From a virus: 31,539 bases of DNA. The translations under genes were made by a program, and so were the position numbers. This document shows, one piece after another, positions 23,757-31,212 of the stretch. The DNA is taken from the IMG/VR virus record IMGVR_UViG_3300042894_002178, positions 1-31,539 of that record. One strand, written 5' to 3'. The first letter of the stretch is position 1. The number at the start of each line of letters is the position of its first letter. Under the pieces are notes generated by a model. The model saw only the letters and a program-made list of their open reading frames with translations. It was not told where the DNA came from and made no database searches.

Positions 23757-24950
23757 TTAGATTGCAGGGTCAAGTGCAGTGATTGCAGTTGCAATTGTTC
23801 CACGAACAAATGCATTCACATCATTCAATTTCACATAATGAACTGCACGTGCTTCTGCAAGGATTGACACCATGTTTCTTTGGAAATCATCATTCACATA
23901 TCCAACTTGAATATTCACGTTTTCACGTATACGTAAGTTTGATTTTGTCATGTCACCTACCAAGAAATTTCCAGCAGTCATGTATGTTGTTGAAACAACA
24001 ATCAGATTTGCAACACGCATTTCATTGTTTTGTGATGGGTAAAAAATTGGTGTTGTGTATTCACCAGATGTTGTTTTTGTCAATTGCATTCTTGCAACAT
24101 CAACTGGATGTAAAACAACATGTGTTGGTGTGAATTTTGCAGTTTCAATTTGTGACATTGCAACACGAATAACATCAAGAATGTTTGCAGTTGGAATTGT
24201 ATTTGCAAAAGTACCAGCAGAAAATAATGGTGCAAAAGAAAGAATTCCTTCCAAATCTGTACCACCAGCACCATTCAAAATTGAATTGTCAAGTGCAGAA
24301 AGAACACCTTGAACAAGGTCAGTGTTGATTTCATTTTGAACAAATGATAAATCTGACAACATTTCTTTTGAAACCTTCACGATTCCAGCAACTTTTTTCA
24401 CTTGCTTTGAAACTTCTGTATATTTCACCTCGTATTCAGTCTTCGCAACTGCTTCACCAGTCCATGCAGATTGTGGTTGTGCAGTTTGTTGAATGTATGT
24501 CACATACATTGAATTCGTTGTTCCACGATTCACTGCATTTTGCAACAAATTCACTTGTCTTGCAATACGATTGACATCAGTGTCAAGTTCAGACAATGCA
24601 CGTGTTCCAGTGTAGTCACCAGCAATTGTTGTGTCTGCTTTCACTTCAAGGTCAATATTCTTTCCAGATTTCAATCCTTCAAGATTCAATTCAATTGATT
24701 TTACGATTTGTTCGCTGAAACCAAGTGGTTTTGCAACATTGTGGAATGCTTTTTCAGACATTGCTTCAAGTTTTCCTTCCATCTTTGCAATTGCTTTTTC
24801 GATGTCATTGCTTTTTGTTTCAAGACTTTTCAATCCATCAACATCACTTTTCAATGCAGTCACTTCTTCTGATGTTACCATCGAAGTCATTTTTTCTTGA
24901 ATCAAGTTGTTTAATTTTTCGACAACTTGTTCTGGTGTTAAATTTTCCAT
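23757..24950 (-). CDS. Major capsid protein, HK97 fold
   Basis: The 397-residue protein has an N-terminal coiled-coil region (about 1-105; EEVTALKSDVDGLKSLETKS) that matches the scaffolding delta domain removed by the prohead protease. The mature part follows, with EVSKQVKKVAGIVKVSKEML, NSILNGAGGTDLEGIL, TPTHVVLHPVDVARMQLTKT and FLVGDMTKSNLRIRENVNI, all typical of the HK97-type capsid family (Phage_capsid). The C-terminus AEARAVHYVKLNDVNAFVRG fits the P-domain end. Cleavage probably lies near residue 105 (EVKAD), by inference. It follows the protease gene, the standard HK97-type order. Confidence 0.93.
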   Translation of the reverse strand: MENLTPEQVVEKLNNLIQEKMTSMVTSEEVTALKSDVDGLKSLETKSNDIEKAIAKMEGKLEAMSEKAFHNVAKPLGFSEQIVKSIELNLEGLKSGKNIDLEVKADTTIAGDYTGTRALSELDTDVNRIARQVNLLQNAVNRGTTNSMYVTYIQQTAQPQSAWTGEAVAKTEYEVKYTEVSKQVKKVAGIVKVSKEMLSDLSFVQNEINTDLVQGVLSALDNSILNGAGGTDLEGILSFAPLFSAGTFANTIPTANILDVIRVAMSQIETAKFTPTHVVLHPVDVARMQLTKTTSGEYTTPIFYPSQNNEMRVANLIVVSTTYMTAGNFLVGDMTKSNLRIRENVNIQVGYVNDDFQRNMVSILAEARAVHYVKLNDVNAFVRGTIATAITALDPAI

Positions 24951-24977
24951 TTTTAGGATGTTTTTTTTAATTAATAC

Positions 24978-25727
24978 TTATTTTAAACTATTCACGACAA
25001 ATGACCAATCAAATTCTGGTATTATCGACTTGATTTCTTCTGAATGACCTTTCACAATCGGTTCAGTTTCTGCAAGTGAAACCAGTTGTTGGTTCAAATA
25101 CTTTATTTTCATTTCAATTTCAAACAATCGGTCATCAGTTCCTTTTCCATTGACCAATGATTTCACAAGAAGGTCAATTTCAGATGACAATTTCTTTGCA
25201 AAATCAATCTTTTCTGCTGACTTCATTACTTCGACAACATTTGTGAATTCATTCGAACCAAATGTCACTGCTGAACCTTCCCACAACATTAATTCTTTGA
25301 TGTCATAAAAACCACCAGATGGAAGTGTTGAATCTTCAATCCATTTCATTTTGTCTGCAATGTACTTGAAACCGATGGAATGTTCACGAATGATTCCTTC
25401 TTCATAATCTTTCCATGCATCTTCACCAATTGATGATGTTCCAAGTTGACCGACTGCATAAAGACCGACTTCATCTTCACCAAGTTGATTGAACTTTCCA
25501 ATCTGTTTTGTCCAGTCATGGTGACGTAAAAATGCAATCTTTCTATTTGATGATGAATTCACACCATGTTCATTGATTGATTTGGTAAATGCACCTTTTC
25601 TGATGATGTCAGAATCTGAATCAATGATGTCAAATTTTGACAGATATATTGCAACTTCACGTTTTCCAGCATCCATGTCTTTGACTTCGAATGCTTGTTT
25701 TGTTGAATAAAGTTGATTTTCTTTCAT
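24978..25727 (-). CDS. Prohead protease, HK97 family (peptidase U35)
   Basis: The 249-residue product carries the family landmarks: DIIDSDSDIIRKGAFTKSI (33-51), AFLRHHDW (65-72) with the catalytic His, GIIREHSIGF (111-120) with the catalytic Ser117, and LWEGSAVTFGSNEFT (148-162). The helical C-terminal part (170-249) is beyond the catalytic core. It trims the capsid delta domain and other head proteins during maturation. A late promoter-like box lies 5 bases before the ATG at 25727, inside the gap to the portal gene. Confidence 0.92.
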   Translation of the reverse strand: MKENQLYSTKQAFEVKDMDAGKREVAIYLSKFDIIDSDSDIIRKGAFTKSINEHGVNSSSNRKIAFLRHHDWTKQIGKFNQLGEDEVGLYAVGQLGTSSIGEDAWKDYEEGIIREHSIGFKYIADKMKWIEDSTLPSGGFYDIKELMLWEGSAVTFGSNEFTNVVEVMKSAEKIDFAKKLSSEIDLLVKSLVNGKGTDDRLFEIEMKIKYLNQQLVSLAETEPIVKGHSEEIKSIIPEFDWSFVVNSLK

Positions 25728-25732
25728 GTTTA

Positions 25733-25740
25733 CAAAGTTA
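25733..25740 (-). promoter_or_regulatory. Late promoter-like box (TAACTTTG) before the protease
   Basis: Minus strand ACTAACTTTGTAAACATG; the box ends 5 bases before the ATG. The 12-base core CTAACTTTGTAA is identical to the site upstream of the portal. A TTG 15 bases upstream is too close for a normal -33. The tiny leader would make the protease mRNA nearly leaderless if this is used. Confidence 0.4.
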
Positions 25741-25747
25741 GTGTTTT

Positions 25748-26950
25748 TTATATTCCAAGCAATTGCTTCATTTCATCTGATGTCATGTCTATTCCAAGAA
25801 CAGACAATTTTTCAAGTGTTTCTGCTTTCAATTTCATGGTTGTTGCAACTGCAACTTCATCATCTTGCATCACTGGAAGATGGTCAAATTCTGCAATCAG
25901 TTTCAATCCTTCATCAGTCAATCCAATTTGTTGACCGATTGCATCGTACATTTGTTGTGTTTCTGGAATGATTGTGTCTTGATATGTCATTCTGATTGAA
26001 TCACGTACATTGGTGAATGTTGCACCTTTTTCAGTTGAAAATATGTTCAAGGACATTCCAAACGTGTCAATAATTGCAATCTTGTCAGCAGTCAATTCTT
26101 CAAACAACATCAGTTCTTTTGTAGGGAATGACATTGGCTTCCAGTCAACTTGACTTTCAGTGATAATCAATTCATCCTTCTGTCTTCTGAACCAGTCTTT
26201 TTGAATCTGTTTCTTTTCTTCTGGTGTCATTGGAATTGCACCACCCATGTCATTGTTTTGTGTTGACAAGATACCAATTGCACCAATATTTTCCAGAAGG
26301 ACATTTCGTTTGTGATAGGATGCTTTGATGTTTGATAATGGATATTTCAACGATTCCATTCTTGAAACTGGTTTAACAATGTTCATTCCATCATTGGTCA
26401 TCAGATAAATCAAATCATCAAATGAAATTGTTTCAGTGTTTTTGTCATCGTATTGGAACACAAAAGAATCAATCAGACCTTCTTGTTCCATCTGCTTCAA
26501 TTTCTTTCCTGAAAGATTGATTTGAATCTTGTTGGAAGGTAAAGGAACAAACAGATTTCTGATGTCAAATGACCTTTTTGGTGCATAAATGAACGAATTT
26601 GAATACAATGCATCTTGAACTGATAAGGAATACACCAAATCAGACCATGATTGAACTGGATTCGGTTTGTTCAGGACATCATTGAACCAGTGATTGGTGA
26701 CTTCATTTCCATCTGCATCAACAAGAAGTGGTTTGTTGGATGACATCATTGATGCTCTTCTGTCAATAACCATTCGAAGTTCAGGAATTTCCAGATACAA
26801 TTTCCACCAGTCATTTGTGTCAATCCAGACTGCTTCCTTCACACCCCAAATTTGATTGACAAATGGAAAGATTCGATTCATATCATCAATGATTCGATTG
26901 TCTGAACTATTTCCCAAACCGAAAAATGCATCAAAAAAGTTAACATTCAT
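25748..26950 (-). CDS. Portal protein (HK97-type)
   Basis: The 400-residue product lies between terminase and protease. It has the portal-like run WWKLYLEIPELRMVIDRRAS (48-67), SWSDLVYSLSVQDALYSNSF (101-120), the GMNIVKPVSRMESLKYPL region near the middle, and EEKKQIQKDWFRRQKDELII. A Met/Asp-rich helix ends it (LSVLGIDMTSDEMKQLLGI). The dodecameric portal is the DNA channel and docking site for terminase and connector. Size and order match HK97-type portals. Confidence 0.88.
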   Translation of the reverse strand: MNVNFFDAFFGLGNSSDNRIIDDMNRIFPFVNQIWGVKEAVWIDTNDWWKLYLEIPELRMVIDRRASMMSSNKPLLVDADGNEVTNHWFNDVLNKPNPVQSWSDLVYSLSVQDALYSNSFIYAPKRSFDIRNLFVPLPSNKIQINLSGKKLKQMEQEGLIDSFVFQYDDKNTETISFDDLIYLMTNDGMNIVKPVSRMESLKYPLSNIKASYHKRNVLLENIGAIGILSTQNNDMGGAIPMTPEEKKQIQKDWFRRQKDELIITESQVDWKPMSFPTKELMLFEELTADKIAIIDTFGMSLNIFSTEKGATFTNVRDSIRMTYQDTIIPETQQMYDAIGQQIGLTDEGLKLIAEFDHLPVMQDDEVAVATTMKLKAETLEKLSVLGIDMTSDEMKQLLGI

Positions 26951-26971
26951 ATTTTTGTGATTTGATTTTTA

Positions 26972-26979
26972 CAAAGTTA
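26972..26979 (-). promoter_or_regulatory. Late promoter-like box (TAACTTTG) before the portal
   Basis: Minus strand TCACTAACTTTGTAAAAATC, overlapping the stop codon of the large terminase and 21 bases before the portal ATG. Shares CTAACTTTGTAAA with the protease site. No clear -33 TTG. Confidence 0.4.
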
Positions 26980-28347
26980 GTGAAGATTTTTGAACATTGA
27001 TTGCACAAAAATTGAAAGACCAGCACAACAATCTGGTGCATCATCATTTTTATTCCTTCCTTCTTTGGTAAATGAAAGAAGATTTTGAATGAAAAGTTCT
27101 TGATTTTGGTCACCAGTTTTGACAAAGATGAACCGATTCTGGATGAATGCAGATTGCATCATGATTCTGGTCATCTTATTGACTGAATTATGCACCAGAA
27201 GAATTCTTGTTTTTGTTTCTTTTTGAAGACTTCTTCCAAACATTGCACCGACATTGTTTGATTCAACACGACAATAATTGACATTCCATTCATTTAATTT
27301 TTGTGCAACCAATGGAATGGTCACATCAGTATTTTCCCGACTGAATACATAATCAACAATATACAAATCATTCTTGATGACTGCACAAATTGCAAGTGCA
27401 GTGTAATCGATTCCAGCATCTGCAACATCGACATAACCGATGCATCCTTCAATCTGGTATTTTATTGCTTCAAATTCATCCTTGTCAATGGTTTTGATGT
27501 CAGTGAATGTCCTTCCAGCAATGTCAACTGGTTCTTGTTGATATTCTGCACACCAGATTTCATTTGCAGTCTTTTTTCGTTTGTCCAGATATTCATCAGT
27601 TGACATGACTGCTTCACAAAATGATTGGTCATTGTCATCCAGTGCTTTGACCATGATGGTCTTCTGATATGAATGTGATTCGATATTTCTTCCAATGACA
27701 TCATTCAATGACCATCGTGTTCCAATGTCAATCCTTGCACATCCACGTTCAAATCTTGAATCATGTGTTGATTCTTTCCATGAATTGATTCGGTCATTGA
27801 TGGTGTCTGACAATGCATCTTCAATTCCACGATAAAGGTCATCAGTGATTGCAACATTTGATGCACCAAAACCGATGATTGTTCCACCAACACCAGCACC
27901 AAAATAGGCAACTTGTTTTGTCTTGTTGGTGTTCCATCCTTGAAGATTTGATTTGTCATCAGACAACACCACATCGGTGAATATCTGTTTGAATTTATCT
28001 GATTTCACGATTGTTCTGACATCGTAACTGAACTTTAAAAAGAGGGTTGCAGTACATGTATTTCGCATCACTGACTGGTCTGGATTCCTTCCAATTGTCC
28101 ATGCACAAAACAATGATGTGATGTAACTCTTTCCAGCACGTGGTGGTAAACTGACTGATAATGATGTGATGGTTCTTTCTTCGATTTCCTGAAATGCATC
28201 TGCAATTTCCTTCAAGAAAGGTCTGGAAATGAAGAATTCTTTGTCATAATGAAGACAGAACATCCAGAATTGTCTTCTGCACAATTCTAACTTCAATAAT
28301 TCCTTTAATTGTTGCGACTTAATCGATTGATTTTGTGTCATTTTCAT
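26977..28347 (-). CDS. terL: Terminase large subunit
   Basis: The 456-residue motor and nuclease drives DNA into the prohead and cuts it. ATPase motifs: Walker A PPRAGKS (68-74), Walker B NVAITDD (164-170), and the coupling motif IGTRW (208-212). The RNase-H-like nuclease domain has YVDVADAGIDYTAL (305-318, D307), VESNNVG (361-367, E362) and DDAPD (435-439). All key acids are present. The start overlaps the small subunit by 29 bases; a second ATG two codons in is equally possible. The QQEP and adaptor-like segments are normal for the family. Confidence 0.95.
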   Translation of the reverse strand: MKMTQNQSIKSQQLKELLKLELCRRQFWMFCLHYDKEFFISRPFLKEIADAFQEIEERTITSLSVSLPPRAGKSYITSLFCAWTIGRNPDQSVMRNTCTATLFLKFSYDVRTIVKSDKFKQIFTDVVLSDDKSNLQGWNTNKTKQVAYFGAGVGGTIIGFGASNVAITDDLYRGIEDALSDTINDRINSWKESTHDSRFERGCARIDIGTRWSLNDVIGRNIESHSYQKTIMVKALDDNDQSFCEAVMSTDEYLDKRKKTANEIWCAEYQQEPVDIAGRTFTDIKTIDKDEFEAIKYQIEGCIGYVDVADAGIDYTALAICAVIKNDLYIVDYVFSRENTDVTIPLVAQKLNEWNVNYCRVESNNVGAMFGRSLQKETKTRILLVHNSVNKMTRIMMQSAFIQNRFIFVKTGDQNQELFIQNLLSFTKEGRNKNDDAPDCCAGLSIFVQSMFKNLH

Positions 28348-28705
28348 TCAAAAGATTGATGATGTCATCGGTGGAAAGACCAGAAAAGTCAGGTGAAGTG
28401 TTCTGCACATCAAGTTGTGACCTTTCAATGTAGCCACGTTTCTTTCCTTGTGTCTTCAAAAAGAAGATTATCATGGTATCTGAACCATTTGTGATTCTTT
28501 CAAACATTTTCGATTCAACATAATCAAGTGCAGATTCACGTATGTCATCAACTTCCTTCTTGAATTCTTCATCTTCATTCATCCATTTATAGAATGTTGA
28601 CCGATTCATTTTGACAGATTGAATTGCAGTTGTGACAACACCATTCGATTCTTGAAGTGCTTCAATCATCTGTCTTTTATAATTGTCTATATTGTTTTGA
28701 TTCAT
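28319..28705 (-). CDS. terS: Terminase small subunit candidate
   Basis: The 128-residue protein has a helix-turn-helix near residues 22-45 (GVVTTAIQSVKMNRSTFYKW), then a helical oligomerisation part (FKKEVDDIRESALDYVESKM) and RITNGSDTMIIFFLKTQGKK, as in phBC6A51-type small terminases. The C-terminal tail (SGLSTDDIINLLNENDTKS) likely contacts the large subunit. It recognises packaging-start DNA. Immediately upstream of and overlapping terL. Confidence 0.85.
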   Translation of the reverse strand: MNQNNIDNYKRQMIEALQESNGVVTTAIQSVKMNRSTFYKWMNEDEEFKKEVDDIRESALDYVESKMFERITNGSDTMIIFFLKTQGKKRGYIERSQLDVQNTSPDFSGLSTDDIINLLNENDTKSID

Positions 28706-28739
28706 TTGATTAGTTTTTAATCATTTATTGATGCAGTTT

Positions 28740-28976
28740 TCAGTTGTCCATCATGATGATTATGTCATCTGGAAAACAAATTGATGTCCTGAACAAGAAA
28801 TCTTCTGCATCAATTTCATCAAGACCAAATGACTTCACCACTTTTATCATCTTCTTCCATGAATAGATGTTTTGACCTTCTTGTGATTCACCAATGATGC
28901 AACAATCGTATTGTTGTGACATACCTTCAAGATTATTGATGGACGAATCGAATGAATATTCTTCATTTTCTTCCAT
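28740..28976 (-). CDS. Hypothetical acidic protein upstream of terminase (78 aa)
   Basis: I start it at the ATG 28974-28976, which shares bases with the stop of the membrane protein (TAATG), rather than at a start about 100 bases inside that gene. The product is acidic (EENEEYSFDSSINNLEGM...) with a helical middle (SWKKMIKVVKSFGLDEIDAE) and an end DDIIIMMDN. No family recognised. It may be a partner of the preceding membrane protein. Confidence 0.65.
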   Translation of the reverse strand: MEENEEYSFDSSINNLEGMSQQYDCCIIGESQEGQNIYSWKKMIKVVKSFGLDEIDAEDFLFRTSICFPDDIIIMMDN

Positions 28977-29203
28977 TAGAACATCCAGATGATGAACTTC
29001 ACCAGAATAACAATTGCAGTGACCGCAACAATTCTGACTGATGATTGAATGATGTTGTTGACATTGTCGAACCACTTTCTGATGGTTAATAATTGCAAAT
29101 GTGGTAAAATGACCAAAAGTTGTCGGTCAATGAAGTACAATGCAAGAAGTATTGGTGTTAAAATTACACCGATGATAAATTTGAAAATTTCTTTTTTGTT
29201 CAT
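28976..29203 (-). CDS. Small two-helix membrane protein (75 aa)
   Basis: Two clear hydrophobic segments: residues 7-24 (FKFIIGVILTPILLALYF) and 55-75 (SVRIVAVTAIVILVKFIIWM). A basic/polar loop RQLL...TIRKWFDNVNNI lies between them. The N-terminus is short and charged (NKKEI). It could be a second holin, antiholin or superinfection-exclusion protein; position before the terminase does not decide. The ATG follows AAAAACAAAAAC, a weak version of the early start motif. Confidence 0.65.
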   Translation of the reverse strand: MNKKEIFKFIIGVILTPILLALYFIDRQLLVILPHLQLLTIRKWFDNVNNIIQSSVRIVAVTAIVILVKFIIWMF

Positions 29204-29220
29204 GTTTTTGTTTTTAAGTT

Positions 29221-29271
29221 AAAAAAATGATGATGCATCCAAACCAAAACAGAAAATCGAAAGATGCACCA
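29221..29271 (-). terminator. Rho-independent terminator
   Basis: On the minus strand TGGTGCATC (29271-29263) pairs with GATGCATCA (29239-29231), nine pairs with one G-T, followed by TCATTTTTTT. It lies between the 96-residue gene and the two-helix membrane protein, and shares its GTGCATC arm with the terminator at 31175-31206. Confidence 0.65.
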
Positions 29272-29289
29272 CCATTTCAAAACAATCAA

Positions 29290-29580
29290 TCATTGCAAAG
29301 TTACAAAATCTTTTTGTTTGAAAGTGATTGAATGAATTTGACCATCAAACTTGAATTTCTTCACTGGAATGTCATTGAATTCAAGAAATTTTCTGAATGT
29401 TGACATATTTTGTTTGATTGCGTTTTCCTTCCATAGTATTTCACATTTATTGGAATGACCGAATTCATCACTGAATGTGATTGCATCGAAGTCAATTCCA
29501 TAACCTGAAAGCAGACATTTGATTGTTCTTTCAGTTGGAAATCCATTTTCAAATTCAATTTTGCATCTGATTGTTTTCAT
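29290..29580 (-). CDS. Hypothetical protein (96 aa)
   Basis: No family recognised. Strand-rich start (KTIRCKIEFENGFPTERTIK), then GYGIDFDAITFSDEFGHSN and a basic end (FKFDGQIHSITFKQKDF). A minus-strand TAACTTTG overlaps its last codons; it could be a promoter for the downstream membrane gene but would lie before the terminator, so I do not list it. The 110 bases upstream hold only a 16-codon reading frame ending directly before this ATG. Confidence 0.6.
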   Translation of the reverse strand: MKTIRCKIEFENGFPTERTIKCLLSGYGIDFDAITFSDEFGHSNKCEILWKENAIKQNMSTFRKFLEFNDIPVKKFKFDGQIHSITFKQKDFVTLQ

Positions 29581-29690
29581 TTATCTTTGATTTGCGACAT
29601 GTTTGTCATCAATGTGAACCGAATACATCATTTTTGATTTTTTATGTTTCAGATGTAATGAATGACATCATTTTGACCATCTGGTGAATA

Positions 29691-30104
29691 TTATTGTGAC
29701 TGCAATTTGTTTTTTTGTTCATTTTGTTGATACATGAAGTATATTTGCGGAAAATTAAGTCTTTCCATGATTTCATTTGCATAAATTTCAGCATCTTTTG
29801 TGTCATTGTGAAGAAGGAATGACAATGTGTTTGTGCATTGTGTGATTTTTGATGCAGTTTTCCACATTGGAAGTTCATTCATCATCTTTTGATTCAGGAA
29901 AATGAATGGTTTTCCATTTATCGGTGAATAGCCACAAATCCATTTGATGTAAATGATTCCATTTTTCACTGATGTGTTTGCATCATCAAAATTGTATTCT
30001 TGAATTTCAGTCACATTGAAATATCTGAACAAATCTGTTTCATTTGAACCAATGAAGACAATGAAATCTTCAATGTAGTTTTTAAATTGGTGTTTTTCCA
30101 TCAT
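29691..30104 (-). CDS. Hypothetical protein (137 aa)
   Basis: Unrecognised. The N-terminal half mixes strands and helices (FKNYIEDFIVFIGSNETDLF; IIYIKWICGYSPINGKPFIF), the C-terminal half is helical and ends with a Gln/Lys/Asn-rich tail. The ATG (two in tandem) follows AAAAACAGAAAAA, the shared start motif, supporting this start. Part of the small-gene block upstream of the terminase. Confidence 0.65.
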   Translation of the reverse strand: MMEKHQFKNYIEDFIVFIGSNETDLFRYFNVTEIQEYNFDDANTSVKNGIIYIKWICGYSPINGKPFIFLNQKMMNELPMWKTASKITQCTNTLSFLLHNDTKDAEIYANEIMERLNFPQIYFMYQQNEQKNKLQSQ

Positions 30105-30116
30105 TTTTTCTGTTTT

Positions 30117-30290
30117 TTAGTCTTCAATATAAGGAATTTCAATCACGAATCCTTGCATATCTTCTGGAAGTTCAATTTCTTTTTCCTTGTCAATTCTCTT
30201 TTTTTCACCATTTACCATGACAAATTCATCATCTGGGAAAAAAAAACCGATTTTCATGATGTTCTTCTTTGTGTTTTCTGCTTTTTCCAT
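30117..30290 (-). CDS. Hypothetical small protein (57 aa)
   Basis: I start it at the ATG 30288-30290; a longer reading needs a TTG start. The product (EKAENTKKNIMKIGFFFPDD...) has a basic N-terminus, a short strand pair around EFVMVNGEKKRIDKEKEIEL and an acidic end (VIEIPYIED), the look of a small beta protein. A good promoter lies 12 bases upstream. Confidence 0.6.
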   Translation of the reverse strand: MEKAENTKKNIMKIGFFFPDDEFVMVNGEKKRIDKEKEIELPEDMQGFVIEIPYIED

Positions 30291-30302
30291 TGTCTTTTTT
30301 TT

Positions 30303-30310
30303 CAAAGTTA
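30303..30310 (-). promoter_or_regulatory. Promoter with -33 TTG and -7 TAACTTTG
   Basis: The best-formed promoter in the window: a TTG at 30330-30332, then 19 bases, then TAACTTTG, matching the Bacteroidetes arrangement. It precedes the 57-residue gene and could serve the small-gene block as far as the terminator at 29.2 kb. Confidence 0.6.
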
Positions 30311-30321
30311 GTCACTTATTT

Positions 30322-30705
30322 TCAAAGGTCAAGAACACGTGATGGACAACCAGCATACATTGTTGACCAGATTGTCGGTTCTTCATCGAAAAGAAGTTCA
30401 TCATGGTCATCAAAGTCAAAACCGAATGCAGTGACATCATCATTGATGACTTCTGCAATCAGATTGCAAAGAAGATTGGTATTCCTTTCATTGATGTCCA
30501 CTTTATCTGTTCTGGTGTCATCAAATTCGAATGAATGCAATGTGACATCGATGTCATCGAATCTTCCATTTCCATCATGTGACCTTTTGTTGATGTCAAA
30601 ATCAAATTGGAACAACAAATCTGTCTTTCCTTTAAATTTGATTGTTCCGAATCCTTCATCATTTTGAAAGTGTTCGATTTCCAGTGTCCAGTTTCTAATT
30701 TTCAT
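30322..30705 (-). CDS. Hypothetical acidic protein (127 aa)
   Basis: Unrecognised. Strongly Asp/Phe-rich in the middle and end (FGFDFDDHDELLFDEEPTIW) and strand-rich at the start (KIRNWTLEIEHFQNDEGFG). Its ATG overlaps the stop of the 135-residue gene (ATGA). Such acidic small proteins in phages are sometimes DNA mimics, but nothing specific supports that here. Confidence 0.6.
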   Translation of the reverse strand: MKIRNWTLEIEHFQNDEGFGTIKFKGKTDLLFQFDFDINKRSHDGNGRFDDIDVTLHSFEFDDTRTDKVDINERNTNLLCNLIAEVINDDVTAFGFDFDDHDELLFDEEPTIWSTMYAGCPSRVLDL

Positions 30706-31109
30706 GATTTCAGTGATTTTGTAAGGTCATCAAGTTGTCCTTGAAGGACATTGATTTGTGACTTGATTTGTTCATTTTCTTCATCAAGAATGACTTCCTT
30801 CAATTCAAGTTTTTCAATTTCAAGTGTCATTGCTGAAACCATCAATTTGATTTCTTTTGAAGTCAATAAATAACCAAATGACATTGTCTTTGAATAGTCA
30901 GCAATTTCAATTGTTTTTTTATAATCATCCAAGATTGAAAAATAAACTGACCATGTTTTTTTTGTATGGTCTGAAAAATACACCCTGACTTCCATGTTTG
31001 TTCCTTCAATTGGAAGGATTGTGAATCCAGTCATAAAGTTGTGATTTTGACCATAAAAAGAATATCTTTTTGAAAGGTCAATGAATTCTGAAATGATTTT
31101 TGTTGTCAT
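30702..31109 (-). CDS. Hypothetical protein with C-terminal coiled coil (135 aa)
   Basis: Residues 1-90 are mixed alpha/beta (FIDLSKRYSFYGQNHNF; WSVYFSILDDYKKTIEIAD) and 95-135 form a coiled coil (EKLELKEVILDEENEQIKSQ, then INVLQGQLDDLTKSL). The ATG follows AAAAACAGAAAATC. First gene after the terminator of the HTH gene. Function unknown. Confidence 0.65.
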   Translation of the reverse strand: MTTKIISEFIDLSKRYSFYGQNHNFMTGFTILPIEGTNMEVRVYFSDHTKKTWSVYFSILDDYKKTIEIADYSKTMSFGYLLTSKEIKLMVSAMTLEIEKLELKEVILDEENEQIKSQINVLQGQLDDLTKSLKS

Positions 31110-31136
31110 GATTTTCTGTTTTTTAATTTGTTTCTG

Positions 31137-31144
31137 TAAATATA
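31137..31144 (-). promoter_or_regulatory. Promoter-like box (TATATTTA)
   Basis: Minus strand AAAGTATATTTACAG, one base off TAnnTTTG and very like the AGTATATTTG box before the replication genes. It lies 27 bases before the 135-residue gene and just downstream of a terminator. Confidence 0.4.
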
Positions 31145-31174
31145 CTTTATTTTTTTACTTATAACGTAAAAGAT

Positions 31175-31206
31175 AAAAAAAGATGCACTTTTAATCATGC
31201 ACCTTT
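31175..31206 (-). terminator. Rho-independent terminator after the HTH gene
   Basis: On the minus strand AAAGGTGCA pairs with TGCATCTTT over a 10-base loop (nine pairs, one G-T), followed by seven Ts. It lies 6 bases after the HTH stop. A T-rich stretch on the other side would let it work in both directions. Confidence 0.7.
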
Positions 31207-31212
31207 TTTCTT

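Noticed and set aside
28977-29075. Upstream extension of the 78-residue gene into the membrane-protein gene
   Set aside because: The extension is His/Cys/Gln-rich out-of-frame reading of the membrane gene; the ATG at the TAATG junction is the natural start.
29581-29631. A 16-codon minus-strand frame (MMYSVHIDDKHVANQR) ending directly before the ATG of the 96-residue gene
   Set aside because: Too short to support as a gene; the TAA-ATG junction could be coupling or chance. The gap otherwise shows nothing clear.
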